Shown here piece after piece: positions 29,653 to 39,886 of a stretch of 64,000 bases of DNA. Location of the stretch: assembly GCF_001517105.1 (NCBI RefSeq), contig NZ_LPVF01000008.1, forward strand, positions 372,001-436,000. Direction: 5' to 3'. Position numbers and translations under genes: made by a program. The DNA is from Bacillus halotolerans. GTDB taxonomy: Bacteria; Bacillota; Bacilli; Bacillales; Bacillaceae. Each line of letters opens with the position of its first letter. Position 1 is the stretch's first letter. Below the pieces are notes generated by a model. The model worked only from the letters and a program-made list of their open reading frames with translations. It did no database searches and was not told where the DNA came from.

Positions 29653-29662
29653 ATTTTTTATT

Positions 29663-29676
29663 GTTTCCTAGTAAAC
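29663..29676. promoter_or_regulatory. PchR-box-like palindrome 3
   Basis: GTTTCCTAGTAAAC, 24 bases after the second copy, in the pchR leader. The same right half GTAAAC is present. Confidence 0.65.
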
Positions 29677-29703
29677 CATTCATTCAAAGAAAGAAGGTAG
29701 CTT

Positions 29704-30212
29704 ATGTCCGGTCTGACAAAACAGCTGATATACGACATATACGTTCGGCTCCTGCATCTTAATGAACAAAAAGCGAATACTGCACTTCGGCAGTTCTTTA
29801 AGGAGGTCGCAGAAGAAGATGTGAATGATGTTCCCAAAAACATGACTAGCATCCATGTCATTGACTGTATTGGCCAACATGAACCGATTAATAATACGGG
29901 AATTGCCAAAAAAATGAATTTATCTAAAGCGAACGTAACGAAAATCAGCACAAAACTGATCAAAGAAGAATTTATCAATCGCTATCAGCTGACTGATAAC
30001 AAAAAAGAAGTCTATTTCAAATTAACCCGTAAAGGCAGACAGATTTTTGATTTGCATAAAAAACTGCACAAAAAAAGGAGCTGGCATTTTACCAATTCCT
30101 TGATTCATTCTCACAAGATGAACAGAATGCTGTATTGAAATTTTTAGAACAGCTTACTTCCAGACTTGAAGCTGAGCAAACAGATGATACTTCAGAGAAA
30201 CCTGTAAAGTAA
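29704..30212 (+). pseudogene. pchR: PchR (YvmB), MarR-type regulator, frameshifted near the C-terminus
   Basis: Winged-helix MarR regulator of pulcherriminic acid genes. The first 124 codons are normal, including the recognition region (IAKKMNLSKANVTKISTKLI) and wing (NKKEVYFKLTRKGRQIF). At the run of seven A near 30069-30076 the frame slips and ends at 30138 with an unrelated tail (RSWHFTNSLIHS). Adding one A restores KKKELAFYQFLDSFSQ and a stop at 30212, giving 169 residues. The lost part is the C-terminal dimerisation helix, so the truncated form is probably inactive. Confidence 0.8.
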
Positions 30213-30232
30213 AAAAGGCGGTGTTGTTCTTT

Positions 30233-31447
30233 ATGGCTCAAACGAAATCAAAAGCAAAGCTGATCTTGTATATTGTTTGTTTCAGCGCATTTTTTGCTTC
30301 TTTAAGCCAAAATATATATTCACCCATCATCCCGATTATTAAAGAATCATTCCATGTCTCTGTAACCCTCGTGAACCTGTCAGTTTCAGTTTTTATGATT
30401 GTGACAGCCATTATGCAAATTATTTTGGGCGCCATCATCGATTTTAAAGGCGCGCGTTATGTCTTGCTTGCTGGAATACTGGCAACGGCGGCAGCCAGTT
30501 TCGGATGTGCCGTCACCACTGATTTTACTTTGTTTCTTATTTTTAGAATCGTACAGGCAGCCGGTTCTGCAGCACTCCCTCTCATTGCGGCCACCACAAT
30601 CGGCCAGCTATTTACAGGCAGTGATCGCGGAAATGCCATGGGTACGTATCAAATGCTTCTTTCGGCCGCCCCGGCTATTGCTCCTGTTCTCGGGGGATTT
30701 CTCGGCGGGGCTTTCGGACACGAAGGGATCTTTTGGATGCTGACGGCGATCTCTGTTATTTTATTAGCTACAAACAGCATTTTCTTCCCTAAGGATTCTC
30801 ATAGCGCACCAAAGCAAGATGCAAAATCAGGCAGTTTGCTTACTCATTATAAATCCATTTTCACAAATAGAGCTGGAAATGTCATTTTGACCTTAAGCTT
30901 TTTTCTCTTTTTCATTTATTTTGCGGTAATTGTCTATCTTCCGATATTGCTGACGGAACATTATCATATGGATGTACAGATAGCGGGACTGTTATATTTG
31001 CCTCTGGCGTTAAGCACAATCGCTGGTACCTTTCTGTTTAAAAACATACAGGCAAAACTTCCTCTAAGTACATTGTTTGTCTACAGCAATGCAATTGCAG
31101 CGGTCAGCATCATTTTATTTGCTTTTACACATTCCGTCTCCATCATTCTCATGGCTCTCACATTGGCGCTGTTCGGTGTCTCGATGGGGGTTATTCCTCC
31201 CCTGTATTCCACGATGATCACCAATGAGTTTGAACACAACAGGGGGAGCGCGATCGGAATCTTTAACTTTGTCAGATATACAGGTATGGCGGCCGGCCCG
31301 ATGATATCAGCTTATCTGTTGACACGGATGCCGTCTGTCATGTCATTTGGCCTTTTGGGTATCGCATTTGCCATATTGAGCTTTTGCCTTCTGCTGTATA
31401 TGCATCAGGCGAAACATGACATCAAACAAGAAAAACATCCTATGTAA
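30233..31447 (+). CDS. yvmA: YvmA, MFS exporter of the pulcherrimin locus
   Basis: A 404-residue major facilitator with 12 hydrophobic segments. The conserved loop after helix 2 (DFKGARY) and the helix-5 motif of drug-proton antiporters ([12 protein letters not shown]) are present, which puts it in the DHA1 family. ATG 30233 was chosen because AAGGCGGTG lies nine bases upstream; a GTG at 30221 overlaps that site. It follows pchR by 20 bases. In 168 it is proposed to move pulcherriminic acid; with the biosynthesis genes missing here its present role is unclear. Confidence 0.88.
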   Translation: MAQTKSKAKLILYIVCFSAFFASLSQNIYSPIIPIIKESFHVSVTLVNLSVSVFMIVTAIMQIILGAIIDFKGARYVLLAGILATAAASFGCAVTTDFTLFLIFRIVQAAGSAALPLIAATTIGQLFTGSDRGNAMGTYQMLLSAAPAIAPVLGGFLGGAFGHEGIFWMLTAISVILLATNSIFFPKDSHSAPKQDAKSGSLLTHYKSIFTNRAGNVILTLSFFLFFIYFAVIVYLPILLTEHYHMDVQIAGLLYLPLALSTIAGTFLFKNIQAKLPLSTLFVYSNAIAAVSIILFAFTHSVSIILMALTLALFGVSMGVIPPLYSTMITNEFEHNRGSAIGIFNFVRYTGMAAGPMISAYLLTRMPSVMSFGLLGIAFAILSFCLLLYMHQAKHDIKQEKHPM

Positions 31448-31475
31448 AAAAGCTGCCATTTGCATGGCAGCTTTT
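31448..31475. terminator. bidirectional terminator between yvmA and yvlD
   Basis: AAAAGCTGCCAT and ATGGCAGCTTTT form perfect 12-bp arms around TTGC, with T-rich flanks on both strands. Confidence 0.92.
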
Positions 31476-31833
31476 ATTTTTTCCGAAGCGGTTCTAAAAT
31501 GCCTTTTTGAATCAGCAAATGGAACACCGACAGGACAACAGATGCCAAGATGGCTGATCCGAAGCCGTCAATTTGAAAACTGTCACCCATAATGGACGCT
31601 GTCATCATCAAGGTGATGGCATTAATCACAAACAAAAAGAGACCCAGCGTCACAACTGTGACAGGCAGCGTAAAGATAATCAAGAGCGGTTTAATCAGCA
31701 CGTTTAAGATTGATAAAATAAGGCTGGCAATAATCGCTGCCCCGATGCTGCTGATATGAATGGAATCAATGTAACCGTCAATGACGATTAATAATAAAGC
31801 ATTTACTAAAATGCTGACTGCCCATTTGACCAT
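31474..31833 (-). CDS. yvlD: YvlD, small membrane protein (phage-holin-4 / DUF360 type)
   Basis: A 119-residue protein with four hydrophobic helices and a conserved SILNVLIKPLLIIFTLPVTV segment, typical of the YvlD family. It probably acts in envelope stress together with YvlA, B and C. Last gene of the SigmaW operon, one base after yvlC. Confidence 0.92.
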   Translation of the reverse strand: MVKWAVSILVNALLLIVIDGYIDSIHISSIGAAIIASLILSILNVLIKPLLIIFTLPVTVVTLGLFLFVINAITLMMTASIMGDSFQIDGFGSAILASVVLSVFHLLIQKGILEPLRKK

Positions 31834-31834
31834 G

Positions 31835-32032
31835 TTACTTCATATCCCTTTCTGACGGAACAATAAAAATCCAAATGATATATATGAGCAGAACAGGAAT
31901 AACGCTTGTCATAACGGCTAAAATGACGGTTATCACTCTGAGGAGTGACGCATCCCAGTTGAAATACTCCGCCAGGCCGCCGATGACGCCGGCCATTTTC
32001 CTGTTTTTTTCTGAACGATATAATCTATTCAT
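31835..32032 (-). CDS. yvlC: YvlC, PspC-domain membrane protein
   Basis: A 65-residue PspC domain: KMAGVIGGLAEYFNWDASLLR followed by one strong membrane helix. PspC proteins belong to phage-shock/envelope-stress systems. Third gene of yvlABCD, four bases after yvlB. Confidence 0.93.
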   Translation of the reverse strand: MNRLYRSEKNRKMAGVIGGLAEYFNWDASLLRVITVILAVMTSVIPVLLIYIIWIFIVPSERDMK

Positions 32033-32036
32033 TCGA

Positions 32037-33134
32037 TCACCTCTGTGTATACTTTAATTTGATGGCGCCAGTTAATGATTCGGAGAAAACGGCGATGTTT
32101 TGATCATGTGCTTGATTAGAAGTGAACATCATTTCTTTTTGAATGGTATCATTTTTTTCTTTCAGCATATCAACATCTATTAATTCGTGGGACAGCGAGC
32201 CGAGATTGCTTTTCAGCTCAGCCTTCACCGCAAGATCATCCGGAATCGACAGCTCCACATTTCCAGTCGTCGTTTTTGTGTAAATCGAGCGGCAGTCTGA
32301 TTCTGTTACAGTAATCGCGATATTTCCGTTAAAGCTTTGAACATCAATGGATTCGCTTTTTCCGCGCAGATCAATCAGCCCGTTAATGGTTTCCGCTTCT
32401 ATTGTGCCGCAATTGTGATTGGCTAGCTTAATTTGGCCGTTCGCCGTTTCTGCCGAAGCTTTTTCAGCCGTCAAATTCGAGAACGACAGCACGCCATTTG
32501 TCGTTTTCGCCGAGAACTCTTTTACATGTAAATGTTCCCCTCTGATCGGTCCGTTAAACAGCTTCACCCGAATCTTATCATACTCCTTCTGAGGAATATA
32601 CAATGTGACATTGGTTTTCATCGTTTTCTTTTCTGTACGGATAAAAAACTTATTTCCTTTGATTTCACATTCAATATGCTGAAGAAAAGCGTCTCTTGCT
32701 GCTTCTTGGCTGTCAGTGCGATATACCTTCGCCTGGCATTCCGCTCTGATATCCTCGTCTTCCCACGGAACAATATTTACGCTGCCGTTTGCGATCTGGA
32801 GCTCTACACTGGAAAACTCAGTATCCTTAAATTGAAAAATATGCTGTACGTCAAACGAGTGCCCGAAGTTTAAATCAAGATCAACTTCTTTCACCTTTTT
32901 CACAGCAGAATCAATCCAGTCGAACAGCTTCGCCCCTAAAGACGGCTTGTTGCCATCTTTTTTGGCCGCTGTGAATGGCTCATCCTCTTCATGAACGTTA
33001 ACTGACAGAGCCGTGATTTTTTCTTCTTTTTCCTTATAGTCGCTGTCGAGCTTTTCAATCAGCGTCAGTGCTTCCTGTGCCGTCAGCTTTCCTTCCTCCA
33101 CAAGCTTGAGGATTCGTTCCTTTTCCTGCTTCAT
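32037..33134 (-). CDS. yvlB: YvlB, DUF4097 beta-helix-like protein
   Basis: A 365-residue protein. Residues 1-40 form a short helical motif (ILKLVEEGKLTAQEALTLIEKL), as in many DUF4097 proteins. The rest, from about 90, is repetitive beta structure with Asn-Gly turns (FNGPIRGE, TTNGVLSF, TANGQIKL, TINGLIDL, SFNGNIAI). It has no signal peptide, so it is probably cytoplasmic at the membrane with YvlC/D. It belongs to the SigmaW regulon; the mechanism is unknown. Confidence 0.92.
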   Translation of the reverse strand: MKQEKERILKLVEEGKLTAQEALTLIEKLDSDYKEKEEKITALSVNVHEEDEPFTAAKKDGNKPSLGAKLFDWIDSAVKKVKEVDLDLNFGHSFDVQHIFQFKDTEFSSVELQIANGSVNIVPWEDEDIRAECQAKVYRTDSQEAARDAFLQHIECEIKGNKFFIRTEKKTMKTNVTLYIPQKEYDKIRVKLFNGPIRGEHLHVKEFSAKTTNGVLSFSNLTAEKASAETANGQIKLANHNCGTIEAETINGLIDLRGKSESIDVQSFNGNIAITVTESDCRSIYTKTTTGNVELSIPDDLAVKAELKSNLGSLSHELIDVDMLKEKNDTIQKEMMFTSNQAHDQNIAVFSESLTGAIKLKYTQR

Positions 33135-33157
33135 TCGATCTCCTCCCTATGATCTAC

Positions 33158-33484
33158 TTATGCTGCACGCAGCACCTTAATGCCCTGAATGACGTTCCAA
33201 ATAATAATGCCAATCACAACTAAGAAATATACGATTGCGCCGCCAATCATCACAAATACAGGCATCACACTGTCCCCATCTATGGCAATAGCCCCGCCAA
33301 GAAAAGCGATAAATAAGACCAGCCAGCCGGCAAAAGGAACAATGTGAGAAAGCAGAGAACGTATCGCGTGACGTTTTGTCTCTTTCTCATCAACAACAAA
33401 ATAAGCGACAATCGGCACAATGACCGGCGCGATAAAGACGCTGAAATAACAAAGTGATGCAATTATGGCTTGATTACGGTTCAA
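33158..33484 (-). CDS. yvlA: YvlA, DUF4870-type membrane protein
   Basis: About 108 residues with three hydrophobic helices around a charged loop (VVDEKETKRHAIRSL), the DUF4870/Tic20-like layout. TTG 33484 is preferred because GGGAG lies nine bases upstream; TTG 33493 would touch the ribosome site. First gene of yvlABCD behind a clear SigmaW promoter. Confidence 0.85.
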   Translation of the reverse strand: MNRNQAIIASLCYFSVFIAPVIVPIVAYFVVDEKETKRHAIRSLLSHIVPFAGWLVLFIAFLGGAIAIDGDSVMPVFVMIGGAIVYFLVVIGIIIWNVIQGIKVLRAA

Positions 33485-33548
33485 TTTATTCAACTCCCAT
33501 CGTGAATCATCCGTGATTATAAGTCAGGACGTTTTACTTAGATAGATA

Positions 33549-33574
33549 TACGTATAAAACCTCCAGAGGTTTCA
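33549..33574 (-). promoter_or_regulatory. SigmaW promoter of yvlABCD
   Basis: On the minus strand: TGAAAC, exactly 16 bp, CGTA, a perfect match to the SigmaW consensus, about 65 bases before yvlA. Expect induction by antibiotics and other envelope stress. Confidence 0.92.
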
Positions 33575-33702
33575 AAATCATCCTTTAGACATGCTTCCAT
33601 TTACGGAAATTGGATTTTAAAAAGTTTTAGAAGTAGAATCTTTCAGCCGTACCGATTACAATATGTAAAAAGCTTACGGCAATCAAGGAGGCTGGACAAG
33701 CA

Positions 33703-33933
33703 ATGGAGAAAGATCCCAGTGACTATACAGTAACACAAGAATCCGTTTTAAAACTGATTCATGAACAAAAAAGAATGAACCGTGAAATGTTAGCGGAGCT
33801 TGAACAGATTCACGGACCTCTTCCCATCTCTCATGACATTCAATATATAAAAGTTCTTCTGGACAGCAGCAGCACTCATATTGTTCAAGATTTAATGAAT
33901 GTGAGCCGGCAGCTGTATAAGAAGACGTTTTAA
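33703..33933 (+). CDS. yvkN: YvkN, small hypothetical protein
   Basis: A 76-residue charged, mostly helical protein ([23 protein letters not shown]) without signal or membrane segment. It has a good ribosome site (GGAGG, spacing about nine) and ends at a strong terminator. Likely YvkN of 168 by position. No domain was recognised. Confidence 0.75.
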   Translation: MEKDPSDYTVTQESVLKLIHEQKRMNREMLAELEQIHGPLPISHDIQYIKVLLDSSSTHIVQDLMNVSRQLYKKTF

Positions 33934-33954
33934 TAAATACTGCAAAGAAAAGTG

Positions 33955-33978
33955 AAAACCCTCTGAAAAGAGGGTTTT
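33955..33978. terminator. bidirectional terminator between yvkN and uvrA
   Basis: AAAACCCTC and GAGGGTTTT arms form a hairpin shared by the convergent genes; the uvrA stop is within it. Confidence 0.9.
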
Positions 33979-36850
33979 AAGATGTTGCAGTTTCTTTCGC
34001 TTCCAAGAGTGACTTCATGCGTTTTTTGTCGCGCTCCATAACAGGCTTCAAATAACGCCCTGTATACGACTCTTCGACTTCAGTGATTTCCTCCGGTGTT
34101 CCCGACGCGACAATGGTGCCGCCTCCGGCTCCGCCTTCGGGCCCCAGATCAACAATATAATCAGCCGTCTTGATGATATCAAGATTATGCTCAATGACAA
34201 GCACTGTATCCCCATTATCAACCAACCGCTGAAGCACGACAAGAAGTCTGGCGATATCGTCGACGTGCAGACCTGTTGTCGGTTCATCTAAAATGTACAG
34301 CGTGCGCCCGGTTGAGCGTTTATGCAGTTCAGATGCAAGTTTTACCCGCTGCGCTTCACCGCCCGACAAAGTAGTCGCCGGCTGGCCGAGCGTAATATAA
34401 CCAAGACCAACATCGTACAGGGTTTGGAGCTTGCGCTTAATTTTCGGGATATTTTCAAAGAAAGAAAGAGCATCTTCGACCGTCATATCAAGCACATCAG
34501 AAATGCTTTTTCCTTTGTATGTCACTTCAAGTGTTTCCCGATTGTAGCGTTTGCCGTGGCACACTTCACATGGCACGTATACGTCAGGAAGAAAGTGCAT
34601 TTCAATTTTTATAATCCCGTCACCGCGGCAGGCCTCACATCGGCCGCCCTTCACGTTAAAACTGAAACGGCCTTTTTTATAGCCGCGGACTTTCGCTTCA
34701 TTTGTCTGTGCGAACACATCGCGAATATCATCAAAAACACCGGTGTATGTCGCAGGATTTGACCGCGGCGTTCTTCCGATCGGCGCCTGATCAATATCAA
34801 TGACTTTGTCTAAATGTTCGAGGCCTTTGATTTCTTTGTGGCTGCCTGGCTTCGCTTTTGCTTTATGGAGCTTTTGCGCTAATGCCTTGTGAAGTATTTC
34901 ATTGACGAGGGTGCTTTTCCCCGATCCTGAAACGCCCGTAACCGCTGTAAACGTCCCTAGCGGAAACTTGGCATTTGCCTTTTTCAGATTATTTTCTGAA
35001 GCACCTTTAATCTCAATATAGCGGCCGTCCGGTTTTCTTCTTTCGGGAGGCAGTGGGATAAATTTCTTCCCTGATAAGTAGCTGCCTGTTAACGAATCTT
35101 GATCTGCCATGACTTCTTCCGGAGTCCCCGCAGAAATAACTTGTCCTCCGTGGATGCCGGCACCCGGGCCGATATCAATTAAATAATCGGCTGCCATCAT
35201 CGTATCTTCATCATGTTCTACGACGATCAGTGTGTTCCCCAGGTCTCTCATGTTTTTCAGCGCGCTGATTAAACGGTCGTTATCACGCTGGTGCAGACCA
35301 ATTGATGGCTCATCTAAAATATAAAGCACACCGGATAACCGCGAACCGATTTGAGTGGCCAGCCTGATCCGCTGCGCCTCTCCCCCGGACAATGTTCCCG
35401 CTGCCCGGCTCAGTGTCAGATAATCAAGTCCGACTTTATCCAGAAAGCTTAAACGCTCCACAATTTCCCGCAAAATCAGATCGGCAATCTTCATATCCTT
35501 TTCAGAAAGCGTAAGGTCTTTGAAGAAATCAAGGGCATTTCCGACAGACAGCTCGGTAATTTTTCCGATGTGACGTCCGTCGACCAATACCGCTAGCGCC
35601 TCTTTCTTTAACCGATAACCTTTACAAGTCGGACAAGCCTTTTGGGACATATATTGCTCCATCTGCTCACGGATGAAATCCGAGCCTGTCTCCTTGTAGC
35701 GCCTTTCAATGTTGCGCAATACGCCTCCAAATTGGATTTCACCTTCGCGTATTTGCCCGAAATCATTTTCGTAACGGAAATAAATCAGGTCATCTCCGCT
35801 TCCATAAAGGACTTTATCCAGCTGATGCTTCGGCAGATCCTTTACCGGCACATCCATATCAATGCCGTAATGGGTGCAGACCGCTTCAAGAAGCTGCGGA
35901 TAATATTGTGAGCTGATCGGCGTCCAAGGGGCAATTGCATTCTCTTTCAATGACAAATCTTGATTGGGAATGACAAGATCTGCATCAACTTCGAGCTTCA
36001 TACCTAGACCGTCACACGTTGGACACGCTCCGAATGGGCTGTTGAATGAAAAAAGCCGCGGCTCAAGTTCACCGATTGAAAATCCGCAATGCGGACAGGC
36101 ATGATGCTCACTGAACATCAGCTCTTCCTCACCGATTACATCAATCATGACACGCCCTTCACCTAATCGAAGCGCTGTCTCCAATGAATCCGACAGACGG
36201 GCTGCTACGCCTTCTTTTACCACAATCCGGTCAATGACAACCTCGATTGAATGCTTCTTATTCTTTTCTAATTCGATCTCATCAGAAAGCTCGGCCATCT
36301 CGCCGTCAATTCTGACTCTGACATAGCCTTGTTTTCTGATCTGCTCAAGCACCTTTACATGAGCGCCTTTTCTGCCGGACACAATCGGCGCCAGCACCTG
36401 AAGCTTCGTCCGCTCCGGATATTCCAAAATCCTGTCCACCATCTGCTCAATGGTCTGTGACGTGATTTCAATTCCGTGCTCCGGGCAATGCGGCTTCCCT
36501 ACTCTCGCATACAAAAGACGCAGATAATCATAAATTTCCGTTACCGTACCGACAGTAGATCTCGGGTTTCGACTCGTTGTTTTCTGGTCAATGCTGATGG
36601 CAGGAGAAAGCCCTTCAATCGCATCCACATCAGGCTTATCCATTTGCCCTAAAAACTGGCGGGCATAGGCGGATAACGACTCAACATATCGTCTCTGCCC
36701 TTCTGCATATATGGTATCAAAGGCAAGGGAGGATTTCCCTGAACCAGACAGGCCCGTGACAACGACAAGCTGATCTCTCGGAATGGTCACATCAATATTT
36801 TTCAGGTTGTGCGCCCTTGCTCCCTTCACCTCAATCCGATCCATAGCCAT
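33977..36850 (-). CDS. uvrA: UvrA, excinuclease ABC subunit A
   Basis: Damage-recognition ATPase of nucleotide excision repair, 957 residues. It has two ABC modules: Walker [15 protein letters not shown] near 31 and [13 protein letters not shown] near 640; signatures [12 protein letters not shown] and [12 protein letters not shown]. Two zinc modules are present: CPHCGF with CPTCDGLG near 250-280, and CEACRGDG with CEVCHGKR near 740-770. It starts seven bases after uvrB, so the two form one SOS operon. Confidence 0.99.
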   Translation of the reverse strand: MAMDRIEVKGARAHNLKNIDVTIPRDQLVVVTGLSGSGKSSLAFDTIYAEGQRRYVESLSAYARQFLGQMDKPDVDAIEGLSPAISIDQKTTSRNPRSTVGTVTEIYDYLRLLYARVGKPHCPEHGIEITSQTIEQMVDRILEYPERTKLQVLAPIVSGRKGAHVKVLEQIRKQGYVRVRIDGEMAELSDEIELEKNKKHSIEVVIDRIVVKEGVAARLSDSLETALRLGEGRVMIDVIGEEELMFSEHHACPHCGFSIGELEPRLFSFNSPFGACPTCDGLGMKLEVDADLVIPNQDLSLKENAIAPWTPISSQYYPQLLEAVCTHYGIDMDVPVKDLPKHQLDKVLYGSGDDLIYFRYENDFGQIREGEIQFGGVLRNIERRYKETGSDFIREQMEQYMSQKACPTCKGYRLKKEALAVLVDGRHIGKITELSVGNALDFFKDLTLSEKDMKIADLILREIVERLSFLDKVGLDYLTLSRAAGTLSGGEAQRIRLATQIGSRLSGVLYILDEPSIGLHQRDNDRLISALKNMRDLGNTLIVVEHDEDTMMAADYLIDIGPGAGIHGGQVISAGTPEEVMADQDSLTGSYLSGKKFIPLPPERRKPDGRYIEIKGASENNLKKANAKFPLGTFTAVTGVSGSGKSTLVNEILHKALAQKLHKAKAKPGSHKEIKGLEHLDKVIDIDQAPIGRTPRSNPATYTGVFDDIRDVFAQTNEAKVRGYKKGRFSFNVKGGRCEACRGDGIIKIEMHFLPDVYVPCEVCHGKRYNRETLEVTYKGKSISDVLDMTVEDALSFFENIPKIKRKLQTLYDVGLGYITLGQPATTLSGGEAQRVKLASELHKRSTGRTLYILDEPTTGLHVDDIARLLVVLQRLVDNGDTVLVIEHNLDIIKTADYIVDLGPEGGAGGGTIVASGTPEEITEVEESYTGRYLKPVMERDKKRMKSLLEAKETATS

Positions 36851-36857
36851 TCTTTCA

Positions 36858-38843
36858 TCATCCTTCCGCTTTTAACTCTAAAAGTAAATCGCGAAGCTCC
36901 GCGGCTCTTTCAAAATCAAGCGCCTTGGCGGCTTCCTTCATTTCGTGCTCCATTTGTTCGACGACTTTTTGACGCTCTTTCTTCGTCATTTTCGACAGCT
37001 TCGGCGCAGCTTTTGTTTTATACTCCGCTTTGTCCTCAGCAGCCACAGTCGCACGAATCACGTCACGAATTTCTTTATTAATCGTTTGCGGCGTAATGCC
37101 GTGTTCTTCGTTAAACCGCTCCTGCTGCTCGCGCCGGCGTTTCGTTTCATTAATGGCAATTTCCATAGACTTCGTCATTTTATCGGCGTACATGATGACA
37201 CGGCCTTCCGCGTTCCTCGCCGCCCGTCCGATCGTCTGAATAAGCGAACGCTCCGAACGCAGGAAGCCTTCCTTATCCGCATCCAAAATCGCAACCAGGG
37301 ATACTTCCGGAATATCAAGCCCCTCTCTCAGGAGGTTAATGCCAATGAGCACATCATGTTTGCCGAGACGCAAATCACGGATAATTTCGATCCGTTCAAG
37401 CGTCTTAATTTCTGAATGCAGATAATTAACTTTGATGCCGATTTCTTTTAAATAATCGGTCAGGTCCTCTGACATCTTCTTCGTCAAAGTCGTCACAAGC
37501 ACCCGTTCATTCCGTTCAACTCTCGCATGAATTTCACCGATTAAATCATCAATCTGCCCTTCAATCGGCCGCACGTCAATAAGCGGGTCAAGAAGCCCTG
37601 TCGGACGGATGATCTGCTCTATCATTTCATCTGTATGCTCAATCTCATATGGCCCTGGTGTTGCTGACACATAGACGATATTGTGCATATGCTTTTCAAA
37701 TTCTTCAAACCGGAGCGGGCGGTTATCAAGCGCTGACGGAAGACGGAATCCGTGATCCACAAGCACCTGCTTTCTCGCCTGGTCTCCGTTAAACATGCCG
37801 CGCACCTGAGGAATCGTCACGTGCGACTCATCCACCACAATCATAAAATCGTCAGGAAAATAATCGAGAAGCGTATACGGCGTTGAACCCGGCGGGCGAA
37901 GCGTCAAATGTCTTGAATAGTTCTCAATGCCGGAGCAGAAGCCCATTTCCCGCATCATTTCAAGATCATATCTCGTCCGCTGCTCTAAGCGTTGCGCTTC
38001 CAGAAGCTTGCCGTTTTCATGCATGACCTTTAGCTGCTCCTCAAGCTCCTTCTCGATATTTTGAATCGCTTTTTCCATTTTTTCGGCCCGCGTAACGAAG
38101 TGGGATGCCGGGAAAATCGCAATATGTTCACGGTCGCCTAAAATTTCTCCGGTCAAGGCATCCACTTCCCTGATCCGTTCGATTTCATCTCCGAAAAACT
38201 CGACTCTTACACAGTGTTCATCACGGGATGCCGGGAAAATTTCCACTACATCTCCGCGCACACGAAACGTACCGCGCTGAAAATCAATATCGTTGCGGGC
38301 ATATTGAATGTCAACAAGCTTTCTAAGCAGCTCGTTGCGCTCAATTTCCATTTCAGGACGCAATGAAACAACCATTTCACGGTATTCTTCAGGCGAACCG
38401 AGACCGTAAATACAAGACACACTTGCAATGATAATTACATCTCTCCGTTCAAACAGAGACGATGTAGCGGAGTGTCTGAGTTTATCAATCTCATCATTAA
38501 TGCTGGCATCTTTCTCTATAAATGTATCCGTTTGAGGCACATACGCCTCCGGCTGATAATAATCATAGTAGCTGACAAAATACTCGACAGCGTTGTTCGG
38601 AAAAAATTCCTTAAACTCGCTGTAAAGCTGTCCGGCAAGGGTTTTGTTATGGGCAATGACGAGTGTCGGCTTATTGACTTCTTTAATCAAATTGGACACC
38701 GTAAATGTTTTGCCCGTTCCTGTTGCACCCAGCAGAGTCTGGTGCTTCTTGCCCTCCTGAATGCCTTTGACAAGCTTTTCAATGGCTTTCGGCTGATCTC
38801 CCTGGGGCTGGTATTTTGAGACTAACTCAAAGCGATCTTTCAC
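36858..38843 (-). CDS. uvrB: UvrB, excinuclease ABC subunit B
   Basis: Helicase-like subunit that checks damage and loads UvrC; 661 residues. Walker A is [14 protein letters not shown] at about 39-52. The beta-hairpin region is [20 protein letters not shown]. The DEAD-like box is VVDESHV near 338, and helicase motif VI is [13 protein letters not shown] domain for UvrC binding closes the protein ([18 protein letters not shown]). The start is GTG behind CGGAGG. The LexA box lies 77 bases upstream. Confidence 0.99.
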   Translation of the reverse strand: MKDRFELVSKYQPQGDQPKAIEKLVKGIQEGKKHQTLLGATGTGKTFTVSNLIKEVNKPTLVIAHNKTLAGQLYSEFKEFFPNNAVEYFVSYYDYYQPEAYVPQTDTFIEKDASINDEIDKLRHSATSSLFERRDVIIIASVSCIYGLGSPEEYREMVVSLRPEMEIERNELLRKLVDIQYARNDIDFQRGTFRVRGDVVEIFPASRDEHCVRVEFFGDEIERIREVDALTGEILGDREHIAIFPASHFVTRAEKMEKAIQNIEKELEEQLKVMHENGKLLEAQRLEQRTRYDLEMMREMGFCSGIENYSRHLTLRPPGSTPYTLLDYFPDDFMIVVDESHVTIPQVRGMFNGDQARKQVLVDHGFRLPSALDNRPLRFEEFEKHMHNIVYVSATPGPYEIEHTDEMIEQIIRPTGLLDPLIDVRPIEGQIDDLIGEIHARVERNERVLVTTLTKKMSEDLTDYLKEIGIKVNYLHSEIKTLERIEIIRDLRLGKHDVLIGINLLREGLDIPEVSLVAILDADKEGFLRSERSLIQTIGRAARNAEGRVIMYADKMTKSMEIAINETKRRREQQERFNEEHGITPQTINKEIRDVIRATVAAEDKAEYKTKAAPKLSKMTKKERQKVVEQMEHEMKEAAKALDFERAAELRDLLLELKAEG

Positions 38844-38919
38844 AAATAAGCCTCCGTTTCTTTAACGAAATCTTCCTATAGATATAGTAACACAATGGAA
38901 AGCAAAATCACCAAAAATA

Positions 38920-38933
38920 CGAACTAAAGTTCG
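38920..38933. promoter_or_regulatory. LexA (DinR) SOS box of uvrBA
   Basis: CGAACTAAAGTTCG is a perfect match to the Bacillus SOS box CGAAC-N4-GTTCG. It lies between csbA and uvrB. Confidence 0.93.
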
Positions 38934-38964
38934 GTGGTTTTTTATTTCCAGCTATTTTCATGTA

Positions 38965-38996
38965 TAAAAAACCTGCTTTTAAAACGTAAAAGCAGG
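38965..38996 (-). terminator. terminator of csbA
   Basis: CCTGCTTTT and AAAAGCAGG arms are followed on the minus strand by TTTTTTA. They separate csbA from the uvrB promoter. Confidence 0.85.
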
Positions 38997-39026
38997 AATT
39001 CATCTTTATATTTCATTATGTCCGGT

Positions 39027-39257
39027 TTATTCTTCTTTTTTCTCAGCAGCTTTTTTGGCCATGTAAAGTCCGCCCGCCACAAGAGAGACAACATCTAATC
39101 CCACAATAAAATACGTTTCTGTATAGCCTTTTAAATAAGAAGCAAACAGCAATGCAGCTGTAAGAGCGATCGCCACGTAATGGTTAAAGGTCACTCTCGT
39201 AAATAGGACAACAAGCATAAAAGGGAAAAATAATGCAAAAACGGCTTTTGTAATCAC
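39027..39257 (-). CDS. csbA: CsbA, small SigmaB-controlled membrane protein
   Basis: A 76-residue protein with three hydrophobic helices and a Lys/Glu tail (AKKAAEKKEE). Start GTG 39257 follows GAGGAGGG; longer readings to 39350 run through the promoters. General stress protein of unknown mechanism in 168. Confidence 0.93.
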   Translation of the reverse strand: MITKAVFALFFPFMLVVLFTRVTFNHYVAIALTAALLFASYLKGYTETYFIVGLDVVSLVAGGLYMAKKAAEKKEE

Positions 39258-39291
39258 AAAAACCCTCCTCAGGGATTCTTCATCTGATTTG

Positions 39292-39320
39292 ATTATAGTA
39301 AAAAATGAAGAATCGGACAA
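39292..39320 (-). promoter_or_regulatory. SigmaA-type promoter of csbA
   Basis: On the minus strand: TTGTCC, 17 bp, TATAAT, about 35 bases before the csbA start. Confidence 0.65.
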
Positions 39321-39348
39321 TCGTGCAATGGTTCCCTCTTTATACACC

Positions 39349-39374
39349 ATACCCTTTTTCAGTTCAATTCAATC
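39349..39374 (-). promoter_or_regulatory. SigmaB promoter of csbA
   Basis: On the minus strand: GATTGA, 14 bp, GGGTAT. The -10 is perfect for SigmaB, the -35 is weaker. csbA is a classic SigmaB gene. The rest of the 39375-39765 stretch holds nothing I recognise. Confidence 0.7.
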
Positions 39375-39765
39375 ATCGTGCCCTGCCGCAAAACTCTCTT
39401 CTTATAGATAGACAGATGCCTCGTCCGAGTTTTTGCAAGACCCAAATCAAGCTATTCAACCCGGACAGAATAAATGTTCATCATAAATTAATAGATCACC
39501 GGCAGGCAAAATAGACGGCATCAAATATAAAGAAAAATTGATTTTAGTGCGGCTGAATAAGAGCTGAAACTGTACTGATTGTCAAATTAACAGGAAGATA
39601 GGTATTAAGTCTCGTTTAACGAAGAAAGCTTGGCCAACAGCGATCTGAAAGCTCAATGAAACCATTTGCGAATACGAAAAAATAAGCAAACAGACCCGCT
39701 TCATTTTTATTTTTCATGATCATCTAACTAACTTAAATATTCATTTTATTTAGGGCTTTTTGCGT

Positions 39766-39794
39766 TTGACAGCATTTTCCTTTAAACCTACAAT
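39766..39794 (+). promoter_or_regulatory. strong SigmaA promoter of yvkC
   Basis: TTGACA, 17 bp, TACAAT; predicted start near 39801, inside the palindrome that follows. The leader is about 86 nt. Confidence 0.85.
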
Positions 39795-39798
39795 TGAG

Positions 39799-39816
39799 TG
39801 ATAGTGTTCACTATCA
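39799..39816. promoter_or_regulatory. TetR-type operator at the yvkC start site
   Basis: TGATAGTGTTCACTATCA is a perfect 18-bp palindrome directly after the -10 hexamer. The size and placement fit a TetR-family dimer. YvkB, encoded downstream, is the likely ligand-controlled repressor; this is inference. Confidence 0.75.
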
Positions 39817-39886
39817 TTTTTTTGAACATTGGCTCCCTAAAATAAAAGATAGAGAGAAAAATACTAAGGAAAGAGGGGTTTTAAAC

